From Atherinomorus stipes (Eukaryota; Chordata; Actinopteri; Atheriniformes; Atherinidae), in NCBI GenBank assembly GCA_023101725.1, contig JALJCO010001429.1, positions 41,922-105,921 on the forward strand: DNA of 64,000 nucleotides. Direction: 5' to 3'. This document shows, one piece after another, positions 47,835-64,000 of this stretch; the stretch's first letter is position 1, and each line of letters starts with the position of its first letter. The notes below the pieces were generated by a model. The model made no database searches. It saw only the letters and a program-made list of their open reading frames with translations, and was not told the DNA's origin. A program made the position numbers and the translations under genes.

Positions 47835-48370
47835 AAACTACAAGTCCTACAAGTCCACCGAGCACCCACAAACACACGCGTACACGCACGGGCACACGCG
47901 CGCGCAGTGTGACGTGTCAACAGCTGTTCACATCAGTTTCTGCTGGAGGTTTCTCAGACTGGAATAAATACAGTACAGTTACAGTACTACTACCACTGAA
48001 ATACTACTACTACTCACTACAACTGAATAAATACAAACATATAAATTAACTAGACATTTTTATTTATTGATTTCATTACATCTGAAACTTTGAGCGGTTT
48101 ATATTTTCTGTAACGTTCACAAACACGTCTGCACCTGTTGACAGGTTTGCTGGTCCACATGAGCAAGATGCTCTAAAGGGTCAGTTTTGTTTCTGTTTTT
48201 TTTCAATTAATATTTTCAACCACAATTCAGAAGCAATACATTATTTCACCGAAACATAATTTTGTAAATTTTTATTTATTATTAGTTTCTTTAGTTTCTT
48301 GTTATTTGAGTTGCTATTGTGATTTATGAATTTAGCCTTCTCTTTAAGGGGAAGATATGGATAATTTTGA

Positions 48371-48432
<62 letters not shown>

Positions 48433-50419
48433 ATAGTTTTAATGCACGATGTGGAGACTAGAACACCATGACATGCAGTGGAATAGTGTGCGAAGTGTAT
48501 TAAAACTGTACAATGCACATATCCGAGTTGTGTAATCTGCTGATACTATGGTCCCACAGAGTAAACATGTAATGACTAACGTTTATTAAACTCACTAAAC
48601 ATATTAGGAACTATTTTATGCTGGCTACTATGCTGATAACATTCTGTGGCGGAATGATGAGCGTGATCTACCTCGGTCTCTGTATATACAAAAATAATGC
48701 ACACCAGTTGACAGAATTCTTACTGACCATGCTATACAGCCACCAGAGGGCGCTCTACGCTTGTGACAACTACATGCTCCAGGAATGAAGATCTGTAAAG
48801 GAAGTCTTCATTGGACATCAGGCTTTATTCACGCTGGAACCAATCCACAGCTAACCTGTTTATCCATCTTATTTATGATGTTAACAAGCATAAACTGTTA
48901 TCGTAGAAGTTTTACTAGTCACGTATACGTCATGCACTGCTGCTGTTAGTGGACCTGGAAGCAGCAACTAACATCATCATCAACTATTACGTATTTCTAC
49001 CCCATCAGTCTTTGCCAGATCGTCGTCCTCACCGGTGTAGTAAACATGCAGCCTGTGTTATACTCTCGCTCCGTCCCTGCTATCTACGCTTACTTCTCTG
49101 TCTTCCTCTGCTGCCGTTCTGAACTCCTGTTGCCTGCCTGCTCGCTGTCACTGTGTGGTCCACAGCAACAAAGACCTGGAATCCACTCTTCTTTTCTCAA
49201 ATAAATAATCTAAATCTCTGCAGTTCCACGTCTGCTTTGGGTCCTCCTCACTCAGTCACGACATTTCTGCAACTGCAATGTTATTTTTGTGCTACTTCCT
49301 GAAACTACAGGGTCACGTAGGGCACAGACCATGCGTGCATTAATCACGCTTTTAAAAATTAGTACCATTAAAAAGAACTTGCATTAACGCAACATTAATG
49401 TGTGAAAGGTTGACTATGGAACATTTTTAAAAACCTAAGGGGGGCTGAATGACAGTACACCATTTCTTGAAAATAAATATAAAAGCAGTTTTAACGGGCT
49501 GAACAATGGTGTTTCGTTTACATCAGTAGTATGTACGCCACAGCTCGACTGGCACTGGGAAAACTGGTGGAGTCGGCAAGTCCAGCAGCTGCTTCGGAGC
49601 CCGGAGATGTTGTTATCCATCTCAGAGGAGGAGTTATATAAGAGAAGCAACAACTGGAGTAAATTTAGGTGAAGCTACACTAGACGGACCCACATAAACA
49701 TTTTCCACGGCATCAAAACGTGGAAATGGCGACTTTTCCCCCGGATCAGTAAGCTAACTCGCTTGCTAACGTGGCTAATGTTAGCCATCAGTTACAAACT
49801 CCTCTGCAGTGTCGGACATGGTGCAGACTGTTGGTCAGTTTTTCTGCCGTTGCAACTACAACCCAGACACACGAGATGTGGCCATAAATCATCTAAAGCA
49901 GTGGTATATAAACTTTTGGAGCCACGATCCCCCAAGGTAACATACTTTGGTGTTTGTGAATCCAGAAATAAGCGAAGCAGGTGGAGTTTTCCTTATAAAA
50001 TCTCTTTATTTCAGCGCATTGCTTCCATCATTTGGATCCAGATGGTTTGCTGAGCAACTTAAAAAGCAGAGAAGACAGATAAGATGTGGCGAGTCAGGCG
50101 TTTCTGTCCGTCATCCATGTTTACAGCAGCTGAACGGGGAGGGAAAGCTCGCTCTATCACTTAACGCTGCACATTCTGTCTGAAACAAATGCGAAGGTGT
50201 CAGAAATACCTGGATGGCCTCTTTATATACGAATATTTACGGATAAGTGGGTCCTGTACAGTATTTAAACACATGGTCAGTGTCTCCTTCAGTGGGAAGT
50301 TGCAGCTATGCTCATATATACATTAACATGTATGTACATGAAGCTCAGGAACCTCTACATCCGTCACGACAGATAAAACTAGAACGATGTGAGCTACGTA
50401 GAGAGAAGCGTGCTGCGCG
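47835..50419. other. Intergenic region between NFXL1 and CNGA1
   Basis: No gene seen. It contains a (TA)n run at 48374-48425 and scattered transposon-like stretches. The frames here are short and unrelated to known families. Confidence 0.5.
48374..48425. repeat. (TA)n microsatellite
   Basis: Pure TA run. Confidence 0.95.
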
Positions 50420-50425
50420 TTTATT
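50420..50425 (-). terminator. CNGA1: Candidate CNGA1 polyadenylation signal
   Basis: AATAAA on the minus strand, about 320 bp after the CNGA1 stop codon. Confidence 0.4.
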
Positions 50426-50746
50426 ACATTATAATTACATGTTTTACATTTCCAACGTGAGGAAAGTGACTAGCTGCTCAGGAGAAGCCCCGTCCTCCTC
50501 CGCTGAGTCACCTCTCCAGTCCTCAGCTCCGACAGTCCCACCGCAGCTTCCCTCATTCACAGGAAACTCTACACCTGACACAATGCATTGTGGGAAAAAC
50601 ATCCAAATTAATTTAAAAATCTGAAGCGTATCTTTAGGGTTTGGAAAATTTGAAAAAGTTTTGAGTTTAGTTTAGTCCACGTCTCTACAGTCCAACAACA
50701 CCGCCCTCTTCCTCTTCGTTTCTCCTTCTTTCTTCTTCGTTGGTGT

Positions 50747-62043
<11,297 letters not shown>

Positions 62044-62683
62044 CTGAAACACACAAACACACATTACCTAAGGATGACGACGTAAATCTGGAGGACCAGA
62101 CCCGATTACCGCTGACACCACAAGAACCAGACCAGGAACCAGACTGCGGTCTTTGAGGACTGAATTTGACCAGTAGCCCAAGCAACACATGATATAGGGT
62201 TATCTGATATCTGATCTGATATCTAATATATAACTTGTCCTACTATTTGCTGGGGCCCTTCCGTGAGAGTACCAATCTTACCAATCTGACCCAAGAAGGC
62301 GGAGCTTGACACGCTACATTGGTGATTGGTTAAACGATTCATCACTGGAACTTGGTGCCATGGTTAGATATACAGTTGATGTTTATGTCATTGAAGACAC
62401 ACGAACAGAAGAAATAATGCAACCTGCTGGATGGAAGCCGTTCTCATCCTTCGTTTCTGTGTCACCTTCTTTGTTATAATTCAAGGCCGGGATTGCCACT
62501 ACGACATCACGCTCTGACATCACGCTCTGACATCACGCTCTGACATCACGCTCTGACTCACGCTATCACATACCTGAGGCAGCTTTCTTTTCAATGATGT
62601 CAGAGATACAGACCGCAACACGTTATCATGTGCGGGCAGGTGAAAGCAGCTGGTAAATTTCAAATTAATGGCGATATTATGGA
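62044..62683. other. CNGA1 intron, no gene seen
   Basis: Four short copies of GACATCACGCTCT near 62504-62560 form a small tandem repeat. Otherwise unique-looking sequence. No S1 exon was found here. Confidence 0.5.
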
Positions 62684-62691
62684 GTCAGGAG

Positions 62692-63097
62692 TAGGATGTA
62701 TACCGAGTACCGGTATCGTTTGGTACGGTTCTAATCTGTAACGATACCCGGGTACCGTTAAGATTCTGGACTAACAATACTCTTATTGATACTTTTTGTA
62801 CATCTACCTAACCATCGAGTTATCATTACGCAGTCAAATAATCAGAATGATGGACTAAGACAGACACAATTCCCTTATTCTCCCAGCGGTCCTTCACCCA
62901 CCTTTATGTCCAGGCTTCCTCAACATCATCTGAACAAATATTCTCCACCACTGGATCTTGTAACATCTTGTAATGTCTTTATTATTTACTCTAAATTATG
63001 TTATAGTATCAATAAGAGAATCGATGAATACCGGTATCGATAAGGAGTATCGATATTGGTATCGGTATCGATAAAATCATAACGATATACATCCCTA
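62692..63097. mobile_element. hAT-type MITE with perfect 8-bp target duplication
   Basis: Left end TAGGATGTATACCG, right end on the opposite strand TAGGGATGTATATCG. GTCAGGAG stands directly on both sides (62684-62691 and 63098-63105). 406 bp, non-coding, rich in CGATACCGATA motifs. Confidence 0.9.
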
Positions 63098-63239
63098 GTC
63101 AGGAGTCTCAGATACTTTTGTACATGGTTGGGTTTATGTCGGGAGGTACTGAAGCTCCGTTACACTTTGCAAAATAAACAAAACTTAAAATCTAAATTAA
63201 ACAGGAATAAAAGAAAATGTTAAACTCAACTTTCTGATT

Positions 63240-63405
63240 GCATTTTATTAACAGTACTTTACTTTTGATACTTAAGTACAGTAAATACAAGCTACTTTTT
63301 AAAAACTTTTACTCAAGTAATATTCTAGCAGTAATTTTCCAGTAAGGTACGTGTACTTTTACTCAAGTATGGCTTTAGGGTACTTTATGCAACACTGCTA
63401 ACTGG
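63240..63405. mobile_element. Probable fish MITE end
   Basis: TACTTTTACTCAAGTATGGC and a second TTTTACTCAAGTAA block, ending near GCAACACTGC, look like a dispersed teleost MITE. Ends were not defined. Confidence 0.45.
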
Positions 63406-63829
63406 CTGATTACGCCGCCGCCGGGAAAAAGTACCGTTGCTTTGGAAATGCTACCGAGATCAGATTTAACGAGCCGTCGTCCACCTAACTGTCCTGACCC
63501 AGACCTGGACCCAGACCCAGACCCGCTGGGAAACGGGCTTCAGATTATAAAGAATGTGGGGGACATTCTGGTCCTCAGAAGTGAGAACAACAACAACAGT
63601 GAAAGTAAGTAAACCAGCAGCGCGAAGGATTCAAATTCTTTGTGAAAAAATGTAAGAAATTTATGCCAAAAGAAGCAGAAAAATATGAATCTGTACAGTT
63701 TTATATTGTTGTTTTGGAAGTGGACATCTTGTCTGTAATGAGGACTGTAAATGAAACGGACGTCTGAGGTCAAACGTGAAAACTGCACTGGAATATCGTA
63801 GTCAGGTATTATTTGCTGGGACCATGAAG

Positions 63830-64000
63830 CAGCGGTGCTCAGGCCACCAAACAGCTAGCAGCGGCCCTGCAGTGGACCGGTGACCCATTTGGGTAATCCC
63901 TGCCTCTTACTCAATGTCAGCTGGGATAACAATCTCATCCCCTCCCCCCACCCCACATCCTCCTGAACAGGATGAAGCAGCAGTGGAAACGAAAGCACAA
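63830..64000. repeat. Degraded dispersed repeat at window edge
   Basis: Sequence around TGCCTCTTACTCAATGTCAG and CTGGGATAACAATCTCATCC resembles a very common teleost interspersed repeat, recognised from memory of fish introns and UTRs. Truncated by the window end. Confidence 0.4.

Noticed and set aside
47508..47835. Small open frames in the CpG-rich stretch upstream of NFXL1
   Set aside because: No family resemblance; the stretch is better explained as promoter and non-coding first exon.

Overview
This is a window of vertebrate nuclear DNA, almost certainly from a teleost fish. The three genes are vertebrate single-copy genes with short multi-exon structures and GT-AG introns. The interspersed repeats are of fish type: L2/Rex1-like LINE fragments, hAT-like and TTAA-type MITEs, long CA/GT runs and many minisatellites. 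All three genes lie on the minus strand in the order CNGA1 - NFXL1 - CORIN. From memory, this is the CORIN/NFXL1/CNGA1 neighbourhood of human 4p12, so the block looks syntenic.

Layout. 1-8348: the 5' end of CORIN (the rest of the gene lies beyond base 1). Exon 1 is in a CpG-rich stretch at 8286-8348 and the membrane-anchor exon is at 1311-1455. The intron between them holds a 3.7-kb minisatellite. 8349-13026: CORIN promoter region, then a 3.7-kb 39/30-bp minisatellite and the NFXL1 3' end. 13027-45853: NFXL1, which I resolve into 23 coding exons (about 874 residues) with phases that agree from exon to exon, except for one base missing in exon 13. An upstream non-coding exon is implied, probably in the CpG/ZNF143-like stretch near 47.7 kb. 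45872-50746: NFXL1 first intron and promoter side plus intergenic DNA, including a TTAA-flanked MITE with about 225-bp inverted ends. 50747-62043: the last nine coding exons of CNGA1 (S2 to the C-terminal coiled coil). One exon carries a one-base insertion. 62044-64000: intron of CNGA1 with a well-preserved hAT-type MITE; the N-terminal exons lie beyond the window.

About 29 kb of the 64 kb is minisatellite: some 15 arrays with units of 14-59 bp, nearly all in introns, many reaching to within a few tens of bases of a splice site. Most long open frames in the window come from these arrays. The strongest structural signals are: (i) four unrelated arrays share an X-box (RFX-type) palindrome, GTYKCC-NN-GGHRAC, three of them inside the gene for an X-box-binding-like factor (NFXL1); (ii) a 5.4-kb array in which constant arms CTCAT/ATGAG flank a highly variable 4-5 base loop; (iii) a 30-bp array carrying one CCAAT box per unit; (iv) homopolymer-type one-base indels in two otherwise intact genes, which look like assembly errors.

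NFXL1 is a RING plus NF-X1-type zinc-finger protein with a C-terminal membrane anchor. CNGA1 is the rod cyclic-nucleotide-gated channel alpha subunit. CORIN is a type II transmembrane serine protease. They share a neighbourhood, not a pathway.
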